Positions 26,354 through 33,218 of a DNA stretch of 64,000 bases are shown here, piece after piece. The notes under the pieces are model-generated. The model saw only the letters and a list, made by a program, of their open reading frames with translations. It had not been told where the DNA came from and did not search any database. Position numbers and translations under genes: made by a program. The DNA is from Kitasatospora acidiphila (GTDB lineage: Bacteria > Actinomycetota > Actinomycetes > Streptomycetales > Streptomycetaceae), in NCBI RefSeq assembly GCF_006636205.1, contig NZ_VIGB01000003.1, positions 2,666,001 through 2,730,000 on the forward strand. Reading direction: 5' to 3'. Every line of letters starts with the position of its first letter. Position 1 is the first letter of the stretch.

Positions 26354-27211
26354 GTGCTGAACCAGGTGAAGGCCCTCCACTACCTGACCCCGCTGCGCGC
26401 CGGCGGTTCGGTTCCCGCGATCGTCGAGACCGACGACCTCGGCACGTACGTGGTGAAGTTCGTCGGCGCCGCCCAAGGGCGCAAGGCGCTGGTGGCCGAG
26501 GTCATCGTGGGCGAGCTGGCACGGCGGTTGGGGCTGCGGGTGCCGGAGCTGGTGGTCGTCGACTTCGACCCGGCGGTGGCCGCGCACGAGCCGGACACGG
26601 AGATCCAGGACCTGCTGCAGGCCAGCGCCGGGCTGAACTTGGGGATGGACTACCTGCCGGGGTCGACGGATTTCCGCCCTGGGCAGGCGGTTCCGATGTC
26701 GCCGTTGGAGGCAGGCGCGGTGGTGTGGTTGGACGCGCTGACCGCCAATGTGGACCGCACCCGGGCCAACCCCAACATGGTCGTCTGGCATGGCAAGTTG
26801 TGGCTGATCGACAACGGGGCGGGGCTGGTCTTCCACCACCGCTGGTCGACGGCACTGACGGCCGTGGACCGGGCGTACGACATGAGCAACCATGCGCTGG
26901 GCGGCTACTCGCCTGATGTCGCGGGCGCGGACCGGGAGTTGGCGGGCCGGGTGACGGAGCAGCTGGTGCGCGAGGTGGTTGCGCTGGTGCCGGGCGAGTG
27001 GCTGGAGTTGGAGGACTTCGCGTCACTCGACGCCGTGCGCGAGGCGTACGTTCGCCACCTGGTCGCCCGGGTGGCGGCGTCGGACCGCTGGCTGCCACGG
27101 GAGTTCGCGAGCGAGGAGCAGCTGCGGGCGGCGGAGGCGGCGGCAAGGGCGCGCAGCCAGGCAGGGCGGCCGGCCTGGCTGCAGCAAGTGCCGGATCTGC
27201 ACGGGCGTTAG
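26354..27211 (+). CDS. HipA-like kinase
   Basis: A 285-residue protein of the HipA kinase family found widely in actinobacteria. The N-terminus has LVETDDLGTYVVKFVGA-type sequence (here AIVETDDLGTYVVKF) with the nucleotide-binding lysine. A catalytic-like loop follows (ALTANVDRTRANPNMV), then KLWLIDNGAGLVFH with the metal-binding Asp. No HipB-like antitoxin gene is adjacent, so this is probably a solitary member and not a toxin-antitoxin module. The GTG start is 7 nt after TAGGCT (26341-26346), which suggests leaderless transcription. Confidence 0.8.
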   Translation: MLNQVKALHYLTPLRAGGSVPAIVETDDLGTYVVKFVGAAQGRKALVAEVIVGELARRLGLRVPELVVVDFDPAVAAHEPDTEIQDLLQASAGLNLGMDYLPGSTDFRPGQAVPMSPLEAGAVVWLDALTANVDRTRANPNMVVWHGKLWLIDNGAGLVFHHRWSTALTAVDRAYDMSNHALGGYSPDVAGADRELAGRVTEQLVREVVALVPGEWLELEDFASLDAVREAYVRHLVARVAASDRWLPREFASEEQLRAAEAAARARSQAGRPAWLQQVPDLHGR

Positions 27212-27366
27212 AGCGCCTCCCGCTTTGCGTTCTGACACCGCGGGCACCGGCAGGGCGGGTACTCCATGCTGAGCGGGCGAGTGTAGGGCTCGCCGTTGCG
27301 GATGACCTGGATGCCGAGCACGACCGTGGTGCCATCGGCGGCGATCCGGTAGACGTGCATCGTCAT
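27208..27366 (-). CDS. Small Cys-motif protein
   Basis: A 52-residue protein with N-terminal MTMHVYRIAADG and C-terminal YPPCRCPRCQNAK, a possible metal-binding Cys cluster. Such short proteins commonly sit beside XRE/DUF397 modules in Streptomyces. Function is unknown. It ends in a 4-nt tail overlap with the HipA-like gene. Confidence 0.6.
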   Translation of the reverse strand: MTMHVYRIAADGTTVVLGIQVIRNGEPYTRPLSMEYPPCRCPRCQNAKREAL

Positions 27367-27401
27367 CACGCTGTCCGGGGGGTCTCTTCGCTCCGCACGT
27401 C

Positions 27402-27635
27402 TCACTGCTCCTGGGCGGTGATTCCGGCGAGGAGCAAGTCCGCGATCCGCAGCACCACGTCCGCCCGCGCCCGGCCAAGCTCGACAAGGACCGTCCCGGT
27501 GGTGAACGACGGGCCGGCGAGCCCGCAGGAGGGGAGCGCCAGCCCGTCCAGTGCGAGGGTGGTCCGGAGGTGATCGAGCGCGAACTCGGCGTCGGCGCGC
27601 TGGGGGGCGATGTGGGCCTGGTACCGGGAAGTCAT
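27402..27635 (-). CDS. Small conserved protein next to XRE/DUF397 pair
   Basis: A 77-residue protein starting MTSRYQAHIAP and ending LRIADLLLAGITAQEQ. It resembles short Streptomyces proteins that precede XRE regulators in divergent orientation. No catalytic motif is visible. An ATG nine bases further upstream (27644) is possible. Confidence 0.6.
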   Translation of the reverse strand: MTSRYQAHIAPQRADAEFALDHLRTTLALDGLALPSCGLAGPSFTTGTVLVELGRARADVVLRIADLLLAGITAQEQ

Positions 27636-27680
27636 GGAAGGCACCTCTCTTGAATGGTTTCACCGAGTGTGCCTCCAGCG

Positions 27681-27709
27681 TTGCTCCATGCAACTACGAT
27701 TGCTAGAGG
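27681..27709 (+). promoter_or_regulatory. Promoter of the XRE regulator
   Basis: TTGCTC at 27681-27686, a 17-bp spacer, then TAGAGG at 27704-27709. It lies 41 bp before the XRE start codon. Confidence 0.5.
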
Positions 27710-27750
27710 GGACCGCTTACTCTTCCTGCCGTAAAGCGAGAACTGAACTG

Positions 27751-28590
27751 ATGAGCGAAGCAATTGATCCGAAGTCATCTCTCGCGGCCCTCTTCGCCGA
27801 CCGCGCCCGCCGAGCGAGGGCGCGAAGAGGCATGACGCAGGTCCAGTCCGGCCGCGAGCTGCACACAGCGGGGAGCAGGGTCAACCAGATCGAACGCATG
27901 ACGGGCAGCAAGCCGACCCTGCCGCTGGCTCGGGCGATGGACCAGACCTACGACACCGACGAGCTGTTCGAGGACTTGTGGTATCACGTGGACCGGGAAC
28001 AGTACCCGGACTACGTGCAGGCGTTCATGAGCTATGAAGCGAAGGCCGTCGACATCCGGGAGTTCACTGGGTTCGTGATCCCAGGGCTGCTCCAAACCCG
28101 AGCGTATGCCCGGGCCGTCCTGCACGCCGCCCAACTCCCCCATGCCAAGCACAACGTCGAGGCTCTCCTTGCCGCTCGAATGAGCCGCCAGAAGCTGATC
28201 CTCCGCCCCAACGGGACCAAGTGGGAAGTAGTGCTGGACGAAGCAGTGATCATGCGAGAGGTTGGCGGACCACAAGTGATGCGCGCCCAACTCGCTCGCA
28301 TCCTCAGGGCGGCTGAACGCCCCAACATCACCGTGCAGGTACTGCCGTTCAACGCAGGCGAGCACTACGCAATGGGCGCCTCGCTAACCCTCCACACGCT
28401 CGCCAACGGCAACCGAGTCGCATACATCGAAGGTTCCCGCCGTGGGCAGATCTACGACGACCCAGCCCAGGTCAGGCACTGCACAGAGGTCTACGATGAC
28501 CTCCGAGCGAAGGCCTTGCCACCGATCATGTCCCTCGACATGATCCGATCTGTGCTGGAGGGTATCTACCGTGACCCAAGACTTCCTTAG
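27751..28590 (+). CDS. XRE-family regulator with DUF5753
   Basis: A 279-residue regulator. The helix-turn-helix is at about residues 10-65 (RRARARRGMTQVQSGRELHTAGSRVNQIER). The DUF5753 ligand-binding-like domain is at about 95-270 (GFVIPGLLQTRAYARAVL, ITVQVLPFNAGEHYAMGASLTL, YIEGSRRGQIYDD). Together with DUF397 these form the Scr1/Scr2-like pairs that modulate development and antibiotic production. The DUF397 gene overlaps its end by 20 nt. The 3' end is partly duplicated at 29449-29483. Confidence 0.88.
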   Translation: MSEAIDPKSSLAALFADRARRARARRGMTQVQSGRELHTAGSRVNQIERMTGSKPTLPLARAMDQTYDTDELFEDLWYHVDREQYPDYVQAFMSYEAKAVDIREFTGFVIPGLLQTRAYARAVLHAAQLPHAKHNVEALLAARMSRQKLILRPNGTKWEVVLDEAVIMREVGGPQVMRAQLARILRAAERPNITVQVLPFNAGEHYAMGASLTLHTLANGNRVAYIEGSRRGQIYDDPAQVRHCTEVYDDLRAKALPPIMSLDMIRSVLEGIYRDPRLP

Positions 28591-28786
28591 CGCCTCTGAC
28601 GCCCCCTCCTGGCGCAAGTCCAGCTACAGCAACGGAACCGGTGGCAACTGCGTCGAGGTCGCCACCAACCACCCCACCCACACCCCCATCCGCGACAGCA
28701 AGGACCCCCACGGCCCGGCCCTCACTTTCCCCGCCCCTGCCCTCACCGCCTTCCTCACCGCACTGCGCACCAGCACCCTCAACTGA
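28571..28786 (+). CDS. DUF397 domain protein
   Basis: A 71-residue DUF397 protein, the usual partner of an XRE/DUF5753 regulator. The signature is WRKSSYSNGTGGNCVEVA, followed by IRDSKDPHGPALTF. The GTG start overlaps the end of the XRE gene by 20 nt, which implies coupled translation. Confidence 0.88.
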   Translation: MTQDFLSASDAPSWRKSSYSNGTGGNCVEVATNHPTHTPIRDSKDPHGPALTFPAPALTAFLTALRTSTLN

Positions 28787-28849
28787 CCGTCCCCCAAGGC
28801 CCCTGCACGATCCACGCCATGCTGGAACGAGTCGCGCACCCGCGCTGAG

Positions 28850-29278
28850 CTACCCACCAGACCCGAGCGGCGGAAGTACGCCGATCTGCTGCAGCAGGCC
28901 GAGTTCGTCCTTGTCAGACCACTTCTCGGCCAGCTTCCCGCCTTCGATGCGGTGGATCACCACGGCCGTCATCTTCATCTGGTTCCCCGTAGCCGGCGCA
29001 CCCGGGAGATCGCCCCGGTGAACTCCCGTCGCGGTCAGCCGAGTCACCACCTTGTCGCCTTCGGCGATCTGGTCCTCGATCTGATGACTTCCGGGCGTCG
29101 CATCCCAGAACAGCCGGAACGCCTCCTTGAGCCCATCCCGCCCAGGTGAGACCGGAAACGGCGGCGGATGGTGATCGACGTAATTCTCGGCGACAAGCTC
29201 GTCCATCGCATCGAGGTTGCCCGCGTCAATCTCCGCATAGAAGCGCCGAACCAGCGCCTTGTTGTCATCAGTGGACAT
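28850..29278 (-). CDS. SnoaL-like ester cyclase family protein
   Basis: A 142-residue SnoaL-like (NTF2-fold) protein with the conserved NYVDHHPPPFPVSPGRDGLKEAFRLFW and VIHRIEGGKLAEKWSDKDELGLLQQIG. Such stand-alone proteins are often annotated as ester cyclases or nuclear-transport-factor-2 proteins; the substrate is unknown. The start MSTDDNK at 29278 is favoured over the upstream ATG at 29296. Confidence 0.82.
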   Translation of the reverse strand: MSTDDNKALVRRFYAEIDAGNLDAMDELVAENYVDHHPPPFPVSPGRDGLKEAFRLFWDATPGSHQIEDQIAEGDKVVTRLTATGVHRGDLPGAPATGNQMKMTAVVIHRIEGGKLAEKWSDKDELGLLQQIGVLPPLGSGG

Positions 29279-29448
29279 GGCAGAAAGTCTTCCCACTCAA
29301 GCCCCGCCGGTCGACCCGGCACGCTTGGCCACCCCGCCAACTTCACTCGCAAGCACTGGAGCCGCCCGTCACCATTGCCTTACCTGGCCATCAGATGGCG
29401 TAGCTGCAACGCTCGATGCCGACCAGCGATCACGGCGCTGGCCCCTGA

Positions 29449-29483
29449 CAAAGTCCGATCTGTGCCAGAGGGCATCTACCGTG
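29449..29483 (+). pseudogene. Remnant of an XRE/DUF397 junction
   Basis: About 35 bp closely match the XRE 3' end/DUF397 start at 28541-28576: CCGATCTGTGC, then GAGGG-ATCTACCGTG. Both encode R-S-V-x-E-G-I-Y-R. The neighbouring sequence no longer encodes either protein, so this is debris from a second, lost module. Confidence 0.7.
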
Positions 29484-29488
29484 GCTCA

Positions 29489-29908
29489 TCAGATGAACGG
29501 TCCGCTGAGCACCTCGTACTCGCAAGAGGTGCCGATGACGTACTGCTTCGAGTACTCGCCCTGCTGCCCCACCTGAGTGGCAAGCCACTCATCCGGCCCC
29601 GGATCGAGATCGAGCACGCACCGCTCGTCCGTGCAGTCCAGCTTCAGCCCATCCGAGAGAACGAAGTACGAGTACTGCCTGCTGCACGGGAACTCGTATT
29701 CGTAGACGCCCCCGACCGTGATCTGTACGAGGCGCCAATCGTTGCCGGCTGCTCCGTCCATCGCCTGGATGTCGAACGACGCAGTCCACCCGGCGCTGGG
29801 TCCCCTGGGGATGTGGAGTCGAATTCCGGTGATCACGCCGTCTTCGAAGCAGGAGAACCTCTCGAGGAACCGCCTTTGGTCATGGGAGGAGACTGCTGTG
29901 GTGTTCAT
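29489..29908 (-). CDS. Hypothetical protein
   Basis: A 139-residue protein without a recognised domain. It is predicted to be mostly beta-strand, with several Cys and many aromatics (SRQYSYFVLSDGLKLDC, EYSKQYVIGTSCEYEVL). No signal peptide or membrane segment. The start MNTTAVSS has GGGGGA 8 nt upstream; MGEHLMNTT at 29923 is an alternative. It lies between module debris, so it may be a passenger gene of a mobile patch. Confidence 0.55.
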   Translation of the reverse strand: MNTTAVSSHDQRRFLERFSCFEDGVITGIRLHIPRGPSAGWTASFDIQAMDGAAGNDWRLVQITVGGVYEYEFPCSRQYSYFVLSDGLKLDCTDERCVLDLDPGPDEWLATQVGQQGEYSKQYVIGTSCEYEVLSGPFI

Positions 29909-29923
29909 CAGATGTTCCCCCAT

Positions 29924-30222
29924 GAGTGGGCTATAGCTTCCAACCGCACGGAACCTTCGTCTCCGGGATTCCTTGAAGACCTCGTCCGAGTAAAGCAGTT
30001 CGGCCACCGCAGCCTGCCAGCGGCCGCCCACCCGGCGCAGCAGCGACGACGACTAGGGCGCGTGTCTGGTCGTAGTAGAGGTCTGGCCGTGGCAGATAGC
30101 GATCGGGGTAGGCGGCCAGGATGTCGGCATCGGCAGGCGTCCCGAAGGTGGCGAGGGCAACGCAGACCGTAGCGTTTGCATAACCCTCTTGCCTCGATGA
30201 CTGGCTCGGTGATCACAGTCAT
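29924..30222 (-). pseudogene. Truncated ABC ATPase start fused to DUF6000-like fragments
   Basis: The reading frame begins at 30222 with MTVITEPVIEARGLCKRYG, a normal ABC-transporter ATPase N-terminus, and overlaps the GntR stop as ATGA. After about 19 codons the similarity stops. The following sequence reads, in other frames, as pieces of a DUF6000-type protein: ALATFGTPADADILAAY and RYLPRPDLYYDQ, then GGRWQAAVAELLYSDEV. The pieces are in the reverse of their normal order. Walker motifs are absent, so the ATPase is not functional. The DUF6000 assignment is from memory of the family. Confidence 0.65.
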
Positions 30223-30614
30223 ATCCCTTTCGCTGCTCCGGTGTTGGTACGAATGGTGTCGAGGAAGAGGGCTTTGATGCTCTCCTCGTCCAGTCCGGCG
30301 CCCCGGGCCTTTGCCAGCCAGCGCTGCAACTCCACTCGCAGCGGCTCGCGCTGGGATGAACCCGGATCGCCGAGGGTGCCGGTGACGAAGGTGCCGACCC
30401 CGGGCTTCGGAGAGACCAGGCCCTCGTTCTCCAGCTGCCGATAAGCCTTCAGCACGGTGTTGGGGTTGATCGCGACCTTGGCCGCGACCTCCTTGACCTT
30501 CGGCAGGCGGTCGCCTTCGGAGAGCAGGCCCAACCTCAGGGCCTGGCGGACCTGGTGGACCAGCTGCATGTAGGGCGCGACACCGGACCGGGCCTCGATG
30601 TGAAACTCGATCAC
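30219..30614 (-). CDS. GntR-family regulator (YtrA type)
   Basis: A 131-residue YtrA-subfamily GntR regulator. The winged helix-turn-helix is at about residues 10-78 (PYMQLVHQVRQAL, LPKVKEVAAKVAINPNTVLKAYRQLENEGLV), followed by a short dimerisation tail. YtrA-type genes normally lead an operon with an ABC transporter, and the downstream ABC start is present but truncated. The region 30620-30675 holds CTAG-N4-CTAG and a TATAGT box, a likely autoregulated promoter, with TTGACA 20 bp further upstream. It may now be an orphan regulator. Confidence 0.88.
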   Translation of the reverse strand: MIEFHIEARSGVAPYMQLVHQVRQALRLGLLSEGDRLPKVKEVAAKVAINPNTVLKAYRQLENEGLVSPKPGVGTFVTGTLGDPGSSQREPLRVELQRWLAKARGAGLDEESIKALFLDTIRTNTGAAKGI

Positions 30615-30784
30615 CGTAACCTCATTTATCTAGCTTCCTAGCACTATAGGACTACGCCGCTGATGCAGTGTCAAGCGTGATGATCAACGCCGAGGCAGCA
30701 AACGCCAGTTCACCCCTGAGTCGGCCCCGCAAGGGGTTGGTCGGCGCCCGAAGACGCAGACCTCGCCATGGCAGAATGACGGCC

Positions 30785-32029
30785 ATGTCCGAGGACGGCT
30801 CCCAGCAGCCCCGCATGGCGTCAGGCAGCACCAGCAACTCGCTGTCGGAGAGCACGGTCAATGGCCCAGTCCTGCAGGTGGGAGCGCTGAACGGCGACGT
30901 CCACGTCCACAGTCAGCCGGCGCCCCGCGCACCGGGGCCGGAGGCGGTGGAGATCCTGGTCGAGCAGCGGGATCCCGTGGGACGCTTGATACTTCTCCCG
31001 GCTCTCGACGACGCGCTGAGCGATCCGCCCGTTCCCGCGCCCGGGGCCCTCACGGGCAGCGAGGACATCGTGGGCTGGGCGCGAGCCCATGGGGGTGTCG
31101 ACTTCGGCATCACGCTGCTGTTTGTGACGGTGACCAATCGCTCGGACACTCACCTCACCCTGCGGGCCATCCGCGCGCTCATCCTCGATCGCAGTGAGCC
31201 GATGACGGGAGCGTTGGTCAACAGGCAGACGGCGGGCAGCAGCGCCGTTCCCGAGCTGATCGTCGACCTCGATAGGGATGAGCCGGATCTGGTGCAGGTC
31301 GACGAGTTCACCCGCCAACCCGTCGGCGCCCGCCCGTACTTCGACCGCACCCACGTGCGGTTGGCGCCGGACGAGTCGGAGAAGTTCATCATCACGGCGG
31401 AGATCCACCGCTCGTGCTGCACCTGGCAGTTGGGGCTGATCTTCCATCCTGACGGCGGCCAGGAGTTCCTGGTCCAGCCGCCGGACCGGTTCCGCACCAC
31501 CGGCCTACCGATGCAGGGCCTGGCCCCCGTCCTCACCTGGCAATGGCACTTGAAGCCTCCCCGGTTCGTCCCCCGGGAGTGGCAACTCGACTGGTGCCGG
31601 CTGGGCGCCGCAGAGCCGCAGCCGCTGCCGCCGCTGCCGGAGGGCGTCGAACTGCCGTCCTGGGCGGCGCACCCCAAGGTCGCCCCGTTCCTACCGGCGC
31701 TCAATCACTTCCTCACCGCCGGCACCCTCGACCCCGAGGCGGACTGGCGGCTCGCGGCCGCCTTGGAGGCGCGGAAGGCCATCCAGACCGCCGCGCGCGC
31801 CACGGCAGACGGGTCGATGGATGGGGTGCGAGCGGTGCGCGCCGCCGTGCAGGACCAGGCCCATCCAGCCGTGCTGGAGCAGGCCACGGTCCTGATGGTG
31901 CTGTGCCACGGGCTATCCGAAGGGCGGCTACCGGCCCCAGTGCACGACGGTCTGCGCACTTACATCGAGCGGACGCCCGCCGCGAACGTCCTGCGCCCGG
32001 CGCTCGCCTCGATCGAGCGGGACGCCTGA
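30785..32029 (+). CDS. Uncharacterised protein with a short GP-VQ-GDVH motif
   Basis: A 414-residue cytosolic protein of unknown function. Near the N-terminus (about residues 26-45) it has VNGPVLQVGALNGDVHVH. This resembles the short G-x-VxQ-x-x-x-I-x-G-x-VH motif seen at the start of many actinobacterial NTPase, protease and effector-associated proteins thought to take part in conflict or signalling systems. The middle is beta-rich. The C-terminal part (about 325-414) is helical. A CAGAAT box (30772-30777) ends 7 nt before the ATG, suggesting leaderless transcription; ATG 30776 is an alternative start. Confidence 0.6.
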   Translation: MSEDGSQQPRMASGSTSNSLSESTVNGPVLQVGALNGDVHVHSQPAPRAPGPEAVEILVEQRDPVGRLILLPALDDALSDPPVPAPGALTGSEDIVGWARAHGGVDFGITLLFVTVTNRSDTHLTLRAIRALILDRSEPMTGALVNRQTAGSSAVPELIVDLDRDEPDLVQVDEFTRQPVGARPYFDRTHVRLAPDESEKFIITAEIHRSCCTWQLGLIFHPDGGQEFLVQPPDRFRTTGLPMQGLAPVLTWQWHLKPPRFVPREWQLDWCRLGAAEPQPLPPLPEGVELPSWAAHPKVAPFLPALNHFLTAGTLDPEADWRLAAALEARKAIQTAARATADGSMDGVRAVRAAVQDQAHPAVLEQATVLMVLCHGLSEGRLPAPVHDGLRTYIERTPAANVLRPALASIERDA

Positions 32030-32042
32030 CTGCTCGGGTGGC

Positions 32043-32075
32043 GCGGGGCCGCACTCTCGGAGAGTACGGCCCCGC
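32043..32075. terminator. Terminator hairpin between convergent genes
   Basis: A GC-rich stem (GCGGGGCCG with CGGCCCCGC) extended by ACTC/GAGT, between the stops at 32029 and 32082. Confidence 0.7.
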
Positions 32076-32081
32076 AGTGGG

Positions 32082-32588
32082 TCAGTTGGCCGGGTTCTCG
32101 GCGATCCAGCGGGCCAGCGACACCAAGGTGGCCTCGACGCTGCCGGTCATGAGGTCGCGCATGTTGTCCACGTCGGCGCGGGTCTTGCCCAGCACCGGGT
32201 CGGTGCGCAGCAGTTGCCAGGTCTGGCGGACCTCGCAGCCGCTGCCGGACTCCTGGAAGGTCCACTCCCACTGCACGATGCCGTTGTCGACACCGGCCAC
32301 CACGTAGCCGAAGCCAACGCCCGGCTCGGCCCGGCTCACCTGGGAGCGGCTGGTCCAGCGGGCGTCACCGGCCTCGTTGTGGCCCGTGAACCAGTCGCCC
32401 TCGCGGGGACCGGCGCCCTCGTCGTAGACCGCATCGGCAACGTTCGGGCTCCACTTGCTGACGTTCCCGACGTTGCTGATCAGCTCATAGGCGGCAGCGG
32501 GCGTCGCGTTGACCCAGGTAACTCGGCTGAACCGGTAGGGCTTCGGGTCGATCTGGTCGATGCTGTCGTCGGGGTGGGCGATCGACAT
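32082..32588 (-). CDS. SRPBCC family protein
   Basis: A 168-residue SRPBCC/polyketide-cyclase-like protein. Key segments are RVTWVNATPAAAYELISNVGNVSKWSPNV, VQWEWTFQESGSGCEVRQTWQLL and the C-terminal amphipathic helix VEATLVSLARWIAENPA. It probably binds a hydrophobic small molecule; the ligand is unknown. It is divergent from the lanthipeptide locus with 357 bp between starts. No evidence ties it to lanthipeptide maturation. Confidence 0.85.
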   Translation of the reverse strand: MSIAHPDDSIDQIDPKPYRFSRVTWVNATPAAAYELISNVGNVSKWSPNVADAVYDEGAGPREGDWFTGHNEAGDARWTSRSQVSRAEPGVGFGYVVAGVDNGIVQWEWTFQESGSGCEVRQTWQLLRTDPVLGKTRADVDNMRDLMTGSVEATLVSLARWIAENPAN

Positions 32589-32945
32589 GTGAGGTCTCCT
32601 GAGAAGCGTCCGTTTTGCTGCTCAGGCTAACTTCGTATGCAGCAGCACAAGATATGTGACGGCCCGTCACATGGATCACGTCATGTTCCCGGCACCGCGA
32701 CGCAGCCCCTCCACACGGCAGGCGACGGGGTCAGTGGTCAGCCCTGTTCTGCAGCACCCTTGCCCCTGACGGCCGGCAACTCATCGGCCCGCGCGTCGAG
32801 CGGGCGCACACGGAGCAGGCCTGTCCTGATGTTGTGAAGTCCCGGTGAAACTAAGGCCGTCACACCCCTATGACAGGGATAGGGCGGCGTCTAGCATGGA
32901 TGAACCAGAAGGCATCATTAGCCAAGGTGAATGGGAGACCTCCTC
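32589..32945. other. Promoter region upstream of the lanthipeptide precursor
   Basis: A 357-bp stretch without another gene. The proximal part carries the putative precursor promoter (32870-32897). Nothing else was recognised. Confidence 0.5.
32870..32897 (+). promoter_or_regulatory. Putative promoter of the lanthipeptide precursor
   Basis: ATGACA at 32870-32875, a 16-bp spacer, then TAGCAT at 32892-32897. It would give a leader of about 40 nt before the ATG at 32946. Confidence 0.45.
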
Positions 32946-33113
32946 ATGACCACCCAAGTCCTGGACATCCGCGACGCCGGCCCGCTGGACATCAACGACG
33001 ACCTGATCGCGTTCGAGGACGAGTTCGACGCCGCCCTGACCCCGGCGGCGTGCCTCCGCGACCCCTACGTCACCTGGGTGCCGACGCACTTCCCCTGCAA
33101 CGGCGACATCTGA
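32946..33113 (+). CDS. Class IV lanthipeptide precursor peptide
   Basis: A 55-residue peptide directly upstream of the LanL gene. The leader (about residues 1-29) is acidic: VLDIRD, then NDDLIAFEDEFDA. The core (about 30-55) contains Thr32, Cys36, Thr43, Thr47 and Cys51. T32-PAA-C36 and T47-HFP-C51 are both T-x3-C, which would give two same-size methyllanthionine rings; there is no Ser in the core. Thr43 could remain as dehydrobutyrine. GGGAG is 8 nt before the ATG; ATG at 32931 adds only MGDLL. There is no Gly-Gly cleavage site, and no protease or exporter gene is adjacent. Confidence 0.82.
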   Translation: MTTQVLDIRDAGPLDINDDLIAFEDEFDAALTPAACLRDPYVTWVPTHFPCNGDI

Positions 33114-33135
33114 TCCGCTCACCGGACGTGAGCCA

Positions 33136-33177
33136 GGGCGGCGGACTCGCGGCTTCCCGACCGCAGAGCCGCCGCCC
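33136..33177 (+). terminator. Attenuator-like hairpin between precursor and synthetase
   Basis: Outer stem GGGCGGCGG (33136-33144) with CCGCCGCCC (33169-33177), and an inner GCGG/CCGC stem. Its position suggests partial termination that makes precursor mRNA more abundant than synthetase mRNA. Confidence 0.6.
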
Positions 33178-33218
33178 GTGCACACCCGCGAGTTCCTAGC
33201 ATGGGAGGTCGTCGACTC

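Noticed and set aside
26354-27211. HipBA toxin-antitoxin module
   Set aside because: The kinase-like protein has no adjacent HipB-type antitoxin; the small genes downstream are on the opposite strand and are not HTH proteins.
32082-32588. SRPBCC gene as part of lanthipeptide biosynthesis
   Set aside because: It is divergent, separated by 357 bp, and this family has no known role in lanthipeptide maturation.
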